Shown piece by piece: positions 8,041-16,557 of a DNA stretch of 64,000 nucleotides (within the stretch, counting starts at the first letter, position 1; each line of letters starts with the position of its first letter). The translations under genes and the position numbers were made by a program. The stretch comes from Blastocatellia bacterium (GTDB lineage: Bacteria > Acidobacteriota > Blastocatellia > Chloracidobacteriales > JADJPF01): the NCBI GenBank assembly GCA_025057015.1, contig JANWYG010000007.1, positions 124,001 to 188,000 of the forward strand. The letters are read 5' to 3'. Below the pieces are notes generated by a model that made no database searches, was not told the origin of the DNA, and saw only the letters and a list, made by a program, of their open reading frames with translations.

Positions 8041-9693
8041 GATAGCGATATTGATACCGTAAGTAGCATCTACTCCGGCAAAACTTAGCTCTCGTGAGAG
8101 CGTCTCACCAGGAACAAGAGGTACATCAGATGCGTAGTAACCGATGTTTATCTTGATATCCTCACGCAAATAACCGAGTTTATGACACTGATGTATCTTT
8201 CGTATATATGGAATACCTTCCATTTCTAGTCCCAATATTCCCCAAACTTCTTTGTACTCCCGCAGCATGCTATTGTTCTGCAAAACTGTTCCTAGAACCG
8301 TCAACATAGGTCCGCCGACATGCACCCTGCTGCGAAACGCTACATCTTTAAAATCTTCCTTCGTCAGCTGATTGCCGTTCGGTATGTCATAGATATCATT
8401 ACGGCCCTGCTGCAAAAGATAAGACGGGATCATAATTCCCCCCCGCTCACCGACTACAGTACCAGCTTTACCCATTATCGAAAAACTGACTATTTGCTTA
8501 CGAAAGTTAAGTATCAACTCCTCAATAATCGTTCCCGCTTGTTCGCCAAAAGCATAGTCAAAGTTAATGATGATAGGCTTTTCTCTTTGTATCCTTTCTC
8601 GATTTAGCTCCAGACGCTTATCTACCAAGTCAAAGTCGATCTTACACAAATCTAACACTTGACAGTCTATACCCACCATAAACACGTCAGGTAGCACGCT
8701 TATACCTATCTTTAAGTCATGAGCCTGTTTCTCAGCCATTATTTCCGGTTGTTCTCTCAAATAACCCTTCAAAAGATAGTAAATTAGGTTCTCGTGCTGA
8801 TCGGTATTAACATGATTTTCTATTAACTGACGGGACTCATCGTCATGCGAATTTGCTCGGCCCCATTCAATTACCTTTTCACCATAGATGCGAGCATAAC
8901 TAGAAAGAACATTAACGGTACTATGTGTGTTACTAGAAATGATGTGTATCGGCCTATCTTCACCACCAGAAATCTGACGTACGTGTTCGGCAATCCGTTT
9001 TGACCAGTTACGAGCCGGTGCACGTGAAGGGATCGTTCCGGCATGAAACGCCTTATGCAATCTGATATGTATACTAGGCATATGCTCACCAATATATTGC
9101 AATCTCTCAAATAGCTGCCCTTTCCACTTTTCATTGAGTAGTTCTAGCTGCTCTTCGCTCGTACCAAACTCAAAGACTAGCCGTACCATGAAACGGTTAT
9201 ACTCTGGACTAGATGGTGACAACCTAGCACCATTCAGTTTCCTTAGCTCGTCTAGCAAATAACTAGACCGCAACATGCGGTGTATCTTACTAGCTTCGAT
9301 GTAATAGCTAGTAAATATCGAAACCAAATCAAGTATCTCGGTAATGTCTTCTCTTGCAACTATCACGATCGTTTCAGGGCCTACTCTAAAAGACGCCCGT
9401 CTACGCGAAGGAGTACGTAGCGGCTCTATACCCGGCAACTTTGCAAAGTCCGAAGGTACGCTCTTCTGAAGCAGTACCTCACGAACAGTATGTACACCTT
9501 CAGGTAATCTGGCTGTAGTGTAAAGCAAAGCATCTACATCTATAATATTTTCATCTTCACAGTGACGATGCAGGCTAGGGCGCATGCGTTTAAAACTTGC
9601 AGCCAGCTCGGCTATATCAAAGAAACCCTTCAAAGTACCATGCCTGACTTCTACCTCAAACCACTCTATAGCGTCCTTAGTAGCGTCGCTCAT
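8020..9693 (-). CDS. Large uncharacterised protein with nucleoside-phosphorylase-like C-terminal region
   Basis: A 557-aa protein of unknown function. I chose the ATG at 9693 because it follows TTGGAGGTAATT; the upstream TTG at 9705 lies in that ribosome-binding site. No signal peptide or membrane helix is evident. The N-terminal 370 residues are charged and helical and unrecognised. The last 190 residues carry INFDYAFGEQAG, SIMGKAGTVVGERGGIMIP, VHVGGPMLTVLGTVLQNN and LGLEMEGIPYI, in the order of the GTAGGL, substrate and EMEG segments of purine nucleoside phosphorylase/nucleosidase proteins. It may therefore act on a nucleoside or nucleotide; this is inference. A DUF-type family covering the full length may exist. 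Confidence 0.75.
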   Translation of the reverse strand: MSDATKDAIEWFEVEVRHGTLKGFFDIAELAASFKRMRPSLHRHCEDENIIDVDALLYTTARLPEGVHTVREVLLQKSVPSDFAKLPGIEPLRTPSRRRASFRVGPETIVIVAREDITEILDLVSIFTSYYIEASKIHRMLRSSYLLDELRKLNGARLSPSSPEYNRFMVRLVFEFGTSEEQLELLNEKWKGQLFERLQYIGEHMPSIHIRLHKAFHAGTIPSRAPARNWSKRIAEHVRQISGGEDRPIHIISSNTHSTVNVLSSYARIYGEKVIEWGRANSHDDESRQLIENHVNTDQHENLIYYLLKGYLREQPEIMAEKQAHDLKIGISVLPDVFMVGIDCQVLDLCKIDFDLVDKRLELNRERIQREKPIIINFDYAFGEQAGTIIEELILNFRKQIVSFSIMGKAGTVVGERGGIMIPSYLLQQGRNDIYDIPNGNQLTKEDFKDVAFRSRVHVGGPMLTVLGTVLQNNSMLREYKEVWGILGLEMEGIPYIRKIHQCHKLGYLREDIKINIGYYASDVPLVPGETLSRELSFAGVDATYGINIAILNKLFS

Positions 9694-9834
9694 AATTACC
9701 TCCAACCCAGAAACAACATTGCATCAAATGTAAAACGTAAGAATCTGCAACAAGAGATTTCCGATTAGGTGTCATCTAGAATAACATATCAAACCAACAG
9801 GCCAAGAGCCTAAGATCTATTCTCAGGAGTAGTT

Positions 9835-10806
9835 ATGAAAAGACCTATACGCGTAGCTGTGACCGGAGCTGCCGGTCAAATAGGTTACAGCTTACTATTC
9901 AGGATAGCCAACGGTGAAATGTTCGGAAAAGACCAACCAGTTATTTTGCACCTGCTGGAGCTAACACCTGTACTACCCGCTCTCAAAGGCATTGTTATGG
10001 AGCTAGAAGACTGTGCTTTTCCCTTGCTATATGGCGTCGTTCAAACCGACGATCTTATGGTAGGCTTTCGTGACGTCGAAGTAGCCCTACTTGTTGGTGC
10101 CTTTCCTCGCAAAAAGGGCATGGAACGAAAAGATCTGCTGCAGAAAAATGCTGATATCTTCATTAGCCAAGGAAAAGCACTCAACGAAGTCGCTGATCGC
10201 AACGTAAAGGTACTCGTGATAGGCAATCCTGCAAACACCAACGCTTTGATAGCTATGAGGAACGCCCCAGACTTAAATCCGCGCAACTTCACCGCAATGA
10301 TGCGTCTCGATCATAACAGAGCTCTATCTCAAGTAGCAGCCAAGCTTGGCAAGCATGTCTCAACTCTCAGGCATATGACCGTCTGGGGTAACCATTCATC
10401 TACCCAGTACCCGGATATCTATCACGTAGAGTGCGAAGGCGAGAAAGTCTGGCCTAAGATCAACGACCAAGAGTGGTTAGTCAATACTTTCATACCGACA
10501 GTACAACAGCGCGGAGCAGCGATAATCGAAGCAAGAGGCTTGTCATCAGCAGCATCGGCAGCTTCAGCAGCCGTAGATCACATGCGCGACTGGCTACTTG
10601 GCACACCCGAGGGAGATTGGGTAACCATGGCTGTGGCATCCGACGGTAGTTACGGTATTCCCGAAGGCGTCGTCTACGGATACCCCGTTACCTGTAAGAA
10701 CGGTGAATACACAATAGTGCAAGGGCTTGAAATAAATGACTTCAGCCGCGAACGCATGGACAAAACGCTAAAAGAACTACAAGAAGAGCGAGATCAAGTA
10801 CTGTAA
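9835..10806 (+). CDS. mdh: Malate dehydrogenase
   Basis: NAD-dependent interconversion of malate and oxaloacetate in the TCA cycle. The 323-aa protein is of the cytosolic-type group: [19 protein letters not shown] nucleotide-binding start, [17 protein letters not shown], and the catalytic-His loop [12 protein letters not shown]. Length matches the family (about 325-330). The start follows TCTCAGGAGTAGTT. It stands alone on the plus strand, divergent from the phosphorylase-like gene, and ends 12 bp from the convergent HAD gene. Confidence 0.97.
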   Translation: MKRPIRVAVTGAAGQIGYSLLFRIANGEMFGKDQPVILHLLELTPVLPALKGIVMELEDCAFPLLYGVVQTDDLMVGFRDVEVALLVGAFPRKKGMERKDLLQKNADIFISQGKALNEVADRNVKVLVIGNPANTNALIAMRNAPDLNPRNFTAMMRLDHNRALSQVAAKLGKHVSTLRHMTVWGNHSSTQYPDIYHVECEGEKVWPKINDQEWLVNTFIPTVQQRGAAIIEARGLSSAASAASAAVDHMRDWLLGTPEGDWVTMAVASDGSYGIPEGVVYGYPVTCKNGEYTIVQGLEINDFSRERMDKTLKELQEERDQVL

Positions 10807-10818
10807 AAGTCTCACTTT

Positions 10819-11607
10819 TCACGCCGAGGCTATAGCACGAGTAAAGTCTTGTAGATCGCGATAAATAAAATTCGGTTGGTAGTCGCAACGGGCTAGCTGC
10901 TGTAAAGTAGAGACACCGCTTAGCAGGAAGACGCTAGCTATCCCTGCACGTATCGCACCAAGAACATCAGTCTCGAGCCGATCGCCTACAGCGAGCGTTC
11001 GAGATGGCTCGGCCTGTAGCCTCTGCATCGCCTGAATATACATAATAGGCTCCGGCTTACCGATTATCTCAGCCTTGACCTCAGTAGCAAACTCCAGAGC
11101 AGCAACTATGGCACCGTTACCATGCACCAGTCCCCGCTCGGTCGGAAAAGTAGCGTCGCGATTAGTGCCGATGAGCCTAGCACCAGCACGTACGTTTAGC
11201 GTAGCCAAAGCAAGCTTCTCCCAGCTAAGATCTCTATCCATACCTACAATGACAAAGTCTGCTCCTTCAGTACAATGGATAAAACCTGCCCGCGTAAGCG
11301 TCTCCACTAATCCATCCTCTCCTATGCAGAAGACCTTAGCTTGCGGCTTTACCTCATTCAAGTAAGCTGCTGTCGCTACGGCCGAAGTGATTATCTGATG
11401 CTCAGCTACATCAACTCCCATTCTCGCAAGTTTATCTCTAAACTGTGCAGGTGTCTTGCTCGCATTGTTCGTAGCGAGTACAAATCTGATGTCGCGCTTA
11501 TTTAGCAACTCGAAGAACTCCACTAGCCCCGGCACCGGCCTATCTCCATGCCACAACACCCCGTCCATATCTATGATGTAATACTTTGCTTCAAGTACAG
11601 ATTTCAC
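10819..11607 (-). CDS. HAD-superfamily sugar/aryl phosphatase, NagD-like (HAD-IIA)
   Basis: A 262-aa phosphatase with the nucleophile motif DMDGVLWHGD, motif II in VLATNNASKTP, a conserved IIGKPEP loop with the catalytic Lys, and the metal-binding VGDRLETDVLGAIRAG. These place it with NagD/4-nitrophenylphosphatase-like enzymes carrying a C2b cap. Substrates in the family include nucleotides, 2-phosphoglycolate and sugar phosphates, so the natural one is open. It overlaps rpiA by 4 bp (start on stop) and is translated from the same message. Confidence 0.9.
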   Translation of the reverse strand: MKSVLEAKYYIIDMDGVLWHGDRPVPGLVEFFELLNKRDIRFVLATNNASKTPAQFRDKLARMGVDVAEHQIITSAVATAAYLNEVKPQAKVFCIGEDGLVETLTRAGFIHCTEGADFVIVGMDRDLSWEKLALATLNVRAGARLIGTNRDATFPTERGLVHGNGAIVAALEFATEVKAEIIGKPEPIMYIQAMQRLQAEPSRTLAVGDRLETDVLGAIRAGIASVFLLSGVSTLQQLARCDYQPNFIYRDLQDFTRAIASA

Positions 11608-12281
11608 AAACGCTCCCTTACCGTCACGCTACCATCAGGATTTCCTATCACAAGGACGTGGGCAAGCCCTATAAACAGGCCAACTTCAACAACACCAGGT
11701 ATCATCTTGATTTGACGTTCTAGTTCAGCAGGTCTTTCTATAGGATAAAAGCCGCAGTCAATTATCTTGTTATGGTTGTCAGTAATGTAATCAATCCCTT
11801 CATCCTGCCGGACATTGCAAATAGCAGCTCCAAGTGCTTCTAGCCGCCGCTTTACTACAGTCAGCCCAAACGGGACGACTTCTACAGGCAATGCGAACTT
11901 ACCCAGCTGCTCGACTACTTTGCTAGGATCGACTATACACACCTGCTTTCTTGTTATAGAAGCCACAACTTTCTCCCTAAGCAGAGCTCCTCCGCCACCC
12001 TTAATCATATTAAACTCGGTGTCTATTTCATCCGCGCCATCTATTGTGATATCAATACTGGCGACGTTATCAAGACTGACAAGCTCGATGCTAAGCTTGC
12101 GCGCTAGCTTAGCAGATGCTTCTGACGTAGGCACAGCCTTTATACTCAGACCCGAAGCTACTCGTTGCCCCAACCGCTCTATGGCAAATCTAGCAGTCGA
12201 TCCAGTCCCCAGACCGACAATCATACCATCCTGCACTAAATTGGCAGCATAGTAGCCAGCCACTTGTTTAGGATCTTGCAT
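11604..12281 (-). CDS. rpiA: Ribose-5-phosphate isomerase A
   Basis: Interconverts ribose 5-phosphate and ribulose 5-phosphate in the pentose phosphate pathway. The 225-aa sequence has the phosphate-binding GLGTGSTARFAIE near the N-terminus, TIDGADEID with the catalytic Asp, and IKGGGGALLREK with the catalytic Glu/Lys region, ending at the usual family length. It precedes and overlaps the HAD phosphatase by 4 bp. The region upstream of its start holds the 42-bp tandem repeats, so its promoter must lie in or beyond them. Confidence 0.97.
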   Translation of the reverse strand: MQDPKQVAGYYAANLVQDGMIVGLGTGSTARFAIERLGQRVASGLSIKAVPTSEASAKLARKLSIELVSLDNVASIDITIDGADEIDTEFNMIKGGGGALLREKVVASITRKQVCIVDPSKVVEQLGKFALPVEVVPFGLTVVKRRLEALGAAICNVRQDEGIDYITDNHNKIIDCGFYPIERPAELERQIKMIPGVVEVGLFIGLAHVLVIGNPDGSVTVRERL

Positions 12282-12329
12282 GTTTATTCTCCTAAAACAT
12301 TTTCTCTACTGTGCTCTCTCTGTGTCCTC

Positions 12330-12369
12330 TGTGTCTCTGTGGTGAAATAAAATAAACCACAGAGACACA
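12330..12369. repeat. Perfect 14-bp inverted repeat with 12-nt AT-rich spacer
   Basis: TGTGTCTCTGTGGT at 12330-12343 is exactly reverse-complemented at 12356-12369, with spacer gaaataaaataa. As RNA it would form a 14-bp hairpin. It sits about 50 bp upstream of rpiA and overlaps the first unit of the tandem repeat, so one arm is the repeat core in the opposite orientation. It resembles palindromic intergenic repeats (REP-like) scattered in many bacterial genomes. Confidence 0.85.
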
Positions 12370-12468
12370 AAGTACACAAAGATCGCACAAAGTACAAATC
12401 ACAGAGACACAAAGTACACAAAGATTGCACAAAGCATAAATCACAGAGACACAAAGATTACACACAGA
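12358..12468. repeat. 42-bp direct tandem repeat, about 2.6 units
   Basis: The core cacagagacacaaag begins at 12358, 12400 and 12442, an exact 42-bp period. Units one and two are nearly identical (cores followed by tacacaaagat then cgcacaaag or tgcacaaag); the third is partial and degenerates after about 25 bp. Because 42 is a multiple of three the array stays open in one frame on the minus strand, giving a false Cys/Val/Leu-rich 14-residue repeat. A single related core, acagagacacag, lies at about 15611. Spacers are not unique sequences, so it is not a CRISPR. Confidence 0.85.
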
Positions 12469-12543
12469 ACAAGCTAAGAGACACAGTGAGCTCAAGGAGA
12501 GGACAGAGAATAAACTAGAGACATAGAAGCTACAAGTTTCAGC

Positions 12544-13770
12544 TCATAGAGACTTCAACAGTAGCTCTGCCGCTCGACGGCCAGATGCCATAGCACCGTT
12601 TATCGAAGCGTTCTCTCGATAGTCACCACAGACATAGATACCGCTATCGAGTCTTGCTGGCTGCTCAAACGACCAAGGCGGCTCTTGAGCAGGTAGCGCT
12701 TGGGTTATCCGATATGTCCTCAAGTGCCGCCAGGTGTCAACTACAGCACCATACCACTTCCTCATCTCATCAAGTACCGCACGTTGTAACTCAGCATCAC
12801 CTAGACCTCTTGCATCAAGAACGGTGACAGATACAAGAGATGAGTCTGCAGGTGCATACTCAGAAGAAACAGCACTAAGCACGGCCAGATTATTAACCAA
12901 TCCATCCTTTTCACCATTAAGGACTAATATTGGTTCTGGAGTCGGTGGTGTCGGCATAGCAAAGTAAATGCATACTACGGACCGCCATTTGGGTACAGCC
13001 ACTTCACCATTTGTTAAAGCTGCCGCTTGTGCAGCATCCACTGCCAAAACAACGGCTTTGCATTTTATCTGCTGCCCGTCGGTAAGCGTAACAGTATCAC
13101 GCGTGACCGCTTTTACAGGCCTGTTGAAGGTAATATCTAGTCCTTCAGCTAGTTGCAGTGGTATCTGCTGCATTCCAGTAGCGGGTAGCGCTATATCACC
13201 ACTGGCCATCATTTTGTAGACAAATTCAAATTGCCGGCTAGAAGTGTTCAAATTTCGATCTAAAAATACACCTCCGAAAAATGGCCGGAAGAAACTGTTT
13301 ATAAAATCCTCAGAAAACCCTTGTTTTGCTAGGAACTGAGCAGTTGTACTCTCTGGTGCTCTGAATATCTGCTCTAAGGAAGTGAACTCAAGCTTGACAC
13401 GCAACTCAGCTACTTTCAGCTTATCAAGAAACGAACCTAGAGGAGAAAACGCCGTAGCTAAGCCGTCTATTACCCTTCTAAAAGGGTCGGCGAGGCGATG
13501 AAACATACCACCTTGTCTTATAAGTGCTCCAGGGTAGAACGTGCGTAGGTGTAGCCGCTCGTAGTCAAGTATTTTGCGGGCCTCAGGATAAGCGGTGAGA
13601 AAAACCTGAAATCCTCTATCTAGTTTAAACCCGTCAACAAGATCGGTACGTACTCTACCGCCTACGTCATCGCTAGCTTCGATTAAACGACAAGAGACGC
13701 CTGCTTTTTTGAGATACTTTGCGCAGCAAAGACCTGCAAGTCCTGCTCCTACTACAATTACATCGGTCAT
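12544..13770 (-). CDS. FAD-dependent amine-oxidase-type oxidoreductase (phytoene desaturase-like)
   Basis: A 408-aa flavoprotein. The Rossmann dinucleotide motif VVGAGLAGLCCAKYLKKAG and the following LIEASDDVGGRVRTD are at the N-terminus, and the C-terminal FAD motif IYVCGDYRENASINGAMASG is intact. The family includes phytoene desaturases, protoporphyrinogen oxidase and amine oxidases; the substrate cannot be decided. Its start overlaps the VOC gene by 4 bp, and that gene follows the photolyase by 5 bp, so it belongs to a probably light- or oxidative-stress-linked operon. No crtB or other carotenoid gene is visible. Confidence 0.88.
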   Translation of the reverse strand: MTDVIVVGAGLAGLCCAKYLKKAGVSCRLIEASDDVGGRVRTDLVDGFKLDRGFQVFLTAYPEARKILDYERLHLRTFYPGALIRQGGMFHRLADPFRRVIDGLATAFSPLGSFLDKLKVAELRVKLEFTSLEQIFRAPESTTAQFLAKQGFSEDFINSFFRPFFGGVFLDRNLNTSSRQFEFVYKMMASGDIALPATGMQQIPLQLAEGLDITFNRPVKAVTRDTVTLTDGQQIKCKAVVLAVDAAQAAALTNGEVAVPKWRSVVCIYFAMPTPPTPEPILVLNGEKDGLVNNLAVLSAVSSEYAPADSSLVSVTVLDARGLGDAELQRAVLDEMRKWYGAVVDTWRHLRTYRITQALPAQEPPWSFEQPARLDSGIYVCGDYRENASINGAMASGRRAAELLLKSL

Positions 13771-14069
13771 AGGTGATCCTCAGCCATCACTTCAACAGCA
13801 TTACCAAAAGGATCACGAACATAGACCGATCGAGTGCCATCGCGATGAGTTGTAAGGTTTCCGAAAATCTCAGCATCACTTCTAACAACAGCAACATGGG
13901 GAGGATGTTGCTCTGGAATGACCAGAGCGAGCCGAGCGTTACTAAACTCTAACATAGCCCACGTGTCATCTTGATATACGACATTGCAATTGAATTTAGA
14001 CTTATACCAATTGACCGCAGCAGCTATGTCAGTTACCGAAACAGCGACATGATCGAGTTTATCTAACAT
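13767..14069 (-). CDS. VOC-superfamily (glyoxalase-like) protein
   Basis: A 100-aa single-module protein starting LDKLDHVAVSVTDIAAAVNWY and ending SVYVRDPFGNAVEVMAED, the classic beta-alpha-beta-beta-beta vicinal oxygen chelate pattern with the HVAV His and the C-terminal Glu as probable metal ligands. One module normally dimerises to form a full site. Substrate unknown. It lies between photolyase (5 bp) and the FAD oxidoreductase (4-bp overlap), so all three are likely translated from one transcript. Confidence 0.85.
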   Translation of the reverse strand: MLDKLDHVAVSVTDIAAAVNWYKSKFNCNVVYQDDTWAMLEFSNARLALVIPEQHPPHVAVVRSDAEIFGNLTTHRDGTRSVYVRDPFGNAVEVMAEDHL

Positions 14070-14074
14070 ATTTC

Positions 14075-15505
14075 CTACCTCTGTCTAGCAGATATACCGA
14101 TCTCAGCAAGCGCTGCCAAGGCACGTTCACGAGCGGCAAAGTGGTCGACTATAGGGTAAGGATAATCATGTCCAAGCTTCACGCTGGCAGCAGCTAGCAC
14201 TTCCGCTGGTGCTTCCCAAGGCCTATGAATAAATTCGTTAGGCAGCCTAGCTAGTTCCGGGACCCATCGCCTAACATATTTGCCCTCAGGATCAAACTTT
14301 TCTCCCTGCAGGATCGGATTGAAGATCCGAAAGTAAGGTGCTGCATCAGCGCCACAGCCGGCAGTCCACTGCCAACCTAAAGTGTTGCTTGCTAGATCAG
14401 CATCTACGAGCGTATCCCAGAACCACTTTGCCCCTTCCTGCCAACCTATCAAAAGATCTTTTACAAGAAACGATGCTACGATCATTCTAACACGATTATG
14501 CATCCAGCCTGTCCGCCACAACTGTCGCATACCGGCGTCTACCAGGGGATATCCAGTTTTACCTCGACACCAAGCCTTGAAGAGAACGGCATTTTGTTTC
14601 CAAGGAAAACTCTCAAATTCTTGGCGCAAAGGCCTATGAATAGTATAAGGAAAATGGTAGAGCAAATGATAGGCAAACTCTCGCCACCCCAGCTCCTTCA
14701 GATAGACTTCTTGCCCGCTACCTTTGCGTGGCCAATCTGTAGCAGTAACCGCTTGAAACACCCGCCGAACAGATATCTCACCGAAATGCAAATGCGGAGA
14801 GAGCGAAGAAGTAGCATCAAGATCAGGTCTATCTCTATCCAGAGCATACGATGCAACCTTGTTGATGAATGCTCGTAGCCGAGCTACTGCACCATCTATC
14901 CCAGGCGTCCAACTAGAGCGTATCCCTTCGGTCCAGTCTATTGTAGGCTCTAGGTTAAGCTCCTTTAGTGACAGCGAGCACAGTTTGTGTCGATTAGAAA
15001 GCATTTTCGGAGCTTCTACGGTAGTTACTGTGTCACGAAGTTTTAGACATGCTTTCCAAAAAGGGGTAAAAACTTGGAAAGGTTGTCCACTGGTAGTGGA
15101 AACCTCCCAAGGCTCATAAAGTAACGAACCGTTGAAAGTCTCTACTCTTAAGCCCAACTCTAAGAGCGCAGACTTTACGGTTTTATCCCGCTCTATTATT
15201 GCTGGCTCATACCTGCGGTTCCAGAAGACTGCCTGCGCGCCAGTTTCTTTTACTACTTCCAGTAACTCCTCCAAAGCCTTTCCTCGTCGAACTATTAGGC
15301 TTATCCCAAGTTTCTTCAAATGTTGGTCAAGACTCACGAGTGATTGATGAAGCCACCACCGCGAGGCTGCCCCTGGTGCCCACGTTCCTTCCTCTTCCGG
15401 CGACCAGATAAATATTGGCACTACATCTTCATAAGCAGCAGCTGCTGCAAGTGCAGGATTGTCATCTAGCCGTAGATCAAGCCTAAACCATACTATAGCG
15501 GTCAA
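14075..15505 (-). CDS. phrB: Deoxyribodipyrimidine photolyase (class I CPD photolyase)
   Basis: Uses FADH- and blue light to split pyrimidine dimers. The 476-aa protein has the N-terminal antenna domain (TAIVWFRLDLRLDDNPALAA) and the FAD-binding C-terminal half with GYPLVDAGMRQLWRTGWMHN, ASFLVKDLLIGW and DLASNTLGWQWTAG, the core of the photolyase/cryptochrome family. The conserved Trp residues and length fit a repair enzyme better than a cryptochrome. It is the first gene of a three-gene run with the VOC protein and FAD oxidoreductase. Confidence 0.94.
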   Translation of the reverse strand: MTAIVWFRLDLRLDDNPALAAAAAYEDVVPIFIWSPEEEGTWAPGAASRWWLHQSLVSLDQHLKKLGISLIVRRGKALEELLEVVKETGAQAVFWNRRYEPAIIERDKTVKSALLELGLRVETFNGSLLYEPWEVSTTSGQPFQVFTPFWKACLKLRDTVTTVEAPKMLSNRHKLCSLSLKELNLEPTIDWTEGIRSSWTPGIDGAVARLRAFINKVASYALDRDRPDLDATSSLSPHLHFGEISVRRVFQAVTATDWPRKGSGQEVYLKELGWREFAYHLLYHFPYTIHRPLRQEFESFPWKQNAVLFKAWCRGKTGYPLVDAGMRQLWRTGWMHNRVRMIVASFLVKDLLIGWQEGAKWFWDTLVDADLASNTLGWQWTAGCGADAAPYFRIFNPILQGEKFDPEGKYVRRWVPELARLPNEFIHRPWEAPAEVLAAASVKLGHDYPYPIVDHFAARERALAALAEIGISARQR

Positions 15506-15715
15506 TTTACCTCCTACTTCAAGTCATACTGATTACGATACCATAGAGAACGATCTTGAGAGATAGCAAAATCTCAGATTCTATATCTTTTGGTTGAAGA
15601 CAAAACTACAGAGACACAGGAGTGAGAGTTAGAAACGGCGGCTAGAGGTAAAGAAGAGTTGCCCGAGTGGATGCCGAACAATTATCTTTAACTAAAAAAT
15701 TCGAGGTTAATAGTT
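15506..15715. other. Divergent intergenic region between photolyase and panD
   Basis: A 210-bp stretch that must hold the promoters of phrB (leftward) and panD (rightward). It contains a lone copy of the repeat core, acagagacacag at about 15611, related to the array near 12.4 kb, and otherwise AT-rich sequence. The segment next to panD (actaaaaaattcgaggttaatagtt) contains the likely GAGG ribosome-binding site. I see no terminator hairpin or recognisable riboswitch. Confidence 0.5.
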
Positions 15716-16078
15716 ATGCGTCTAGAAATGTTGAAGTCTAAGATTCACCGTGCGAGGCTCACAGGCAAAAACTTAGATTACGAAGGAAGTCTGACTATCG
15801 ATGCCGAGCTGATGGAGCTTGCAAACATTCACAACTATGAAAAGGTGCAAGTAGTAAACGTCAATAATGGCTCGCGACTTGAAACTTATGCAATAGAGGG
15901 CAGACGTGGCTCTGGCGAGATAGTACTAAACGGTGCAGCAGCTCGCTGGGGCGAGATAGGTGACCTGGTCATTATACTTACCTACGCTCAACTCGAAGAA
16001 CACGAACTAACTTCTTATCAGCCGCGTATCATCCTTGTAGACGAAAAGAACCGCATAGCCCTAAAAGAGACAGTCTAG
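15716..16078 (+). CDS. panD: Aspartate 1-decarboxylase proenzyme
   Basis: Converts aspartate to beta-alanine for pantothenate and CoA synthesis. The protein is made as a proenzyme that self-cleaves between Gly24 and Ser25, leaving a pyruvoyl group; EGSLTID with G24-S25 is exactly at the expected position. Later motifs [11 protein letters not shown] and [17 protein letters not shown] are conserved. Length is 120 aa against a usual 115-130. No panB or panC is adjacent, so the pathway is dispersed. Confidence 0.96.
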   Translation: MRLEMLKSKIHRARLTGKNLDYEGSLTIDAELMELANIHNYEKVQVVNVNNGSRLETYAIEGRRGSGEIVLNGAAARWGEIGDLVIILTYAQLEEHELTSYQPRIILVDEKNRIALKETV

Positions 16079-16128
16079 AAGACCTGCTAACGGTCAGAAA
16101 AAGAACCGACCGCAGATGGTTTAGCCCA

Positions 16129-16557
16129 TTAGGGCTGGGCTGCTTTTTGAAGCCGGGCCATAGCAACGTTGAATTCTCTAAAGAGCGGCTTTAGCTCATC
16201 AAGATTTCTCTTAGTCAAAGTATCATCAAGGCGTCTACAGACTTGCTGCATAGCTACAGCCTGCTCACGTTCAGCAAAGCTTCCAGCTTCAGCAAGCACC
16301 TTCTCGATTTCCTCACAGGCTGGCGTTACGGTTTTCTGTACGTCAGCAAGTAAGGCGCGCTGTTTTTCAGGCTTATAAGTAGTCTTTATCTCCTCCGCAA
16401 AATACCTCAACCGATCTCTTATACGCTCAGCCTGTCGTAGTACTCGCACAACAGGTAAAGCTTCGTTCAACGCCACTTGCCGTCGTTTTTGCGAGTGCTC
16501 AACTACTGGCTTATTTGTACAAGCCAATGCAACAAGCAGAACAAACAATTTTCTCAA
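16129..16557 (-). CDS. Small lipoprotein of unknown function
   Basis: A 142-aa protein starting MRKLFVLLVALACTN, a short lipoprotein signal with lipobox ALAC at Cys13. The mature part is charged and helical, with heptad-like spacing and two cysteines, and looks like a helical bundle. It overlaps the upstream 229-aa lipoprotein gene by 4 bp, so the two are translationally coupled and probably act together in the envelope. By position it could be a partner or protective protein for its neighbour; nothing in the sequence proves this. Family not recognised. Confidence 0.7.
   Translation of the reverse strand: MRKLFVLLVALACTNKPVVEHSQKRRQVALNEALPVVRVLRQAERIRDRLRYFAEEIKTTYKPEKQRALLADVQKTVTPACEEIEKVLAEAGSFAEREQAVAMQQVCRRLDDTLTKRNLDELKPLFREFNVAMARLQKAAQP

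Noticed and set aside
8320-8607. Plus-strand 95-codon ORF
   Set aside because: It lies wholly inside the 557-aa minus-strand gene and has no ribosome-binding site or recognisable protein pattern.
12358-12468. Possible short CRISPR array
   Set aside because: The intervals between cores are themselves repeated, so there are no unique spacers, and no cas genes are in the window.
12292-12495. Cys/Val/Leu-rich 67-codon ORF with 14-residue repeats
   Set aside because: It is the translation of the 42-bp tandem repeat on the minus strand; no ribosome-binding site and known spurious PQRHRGHRE-type signature.
16080-16160. Terminator after panD (AGCCC-atta-GGGCT)
   Set aside because: The stem is five base pairs, overlaps the stop codon of the convergent lipoprotein gene and its T tract is displaced, so support is weak.
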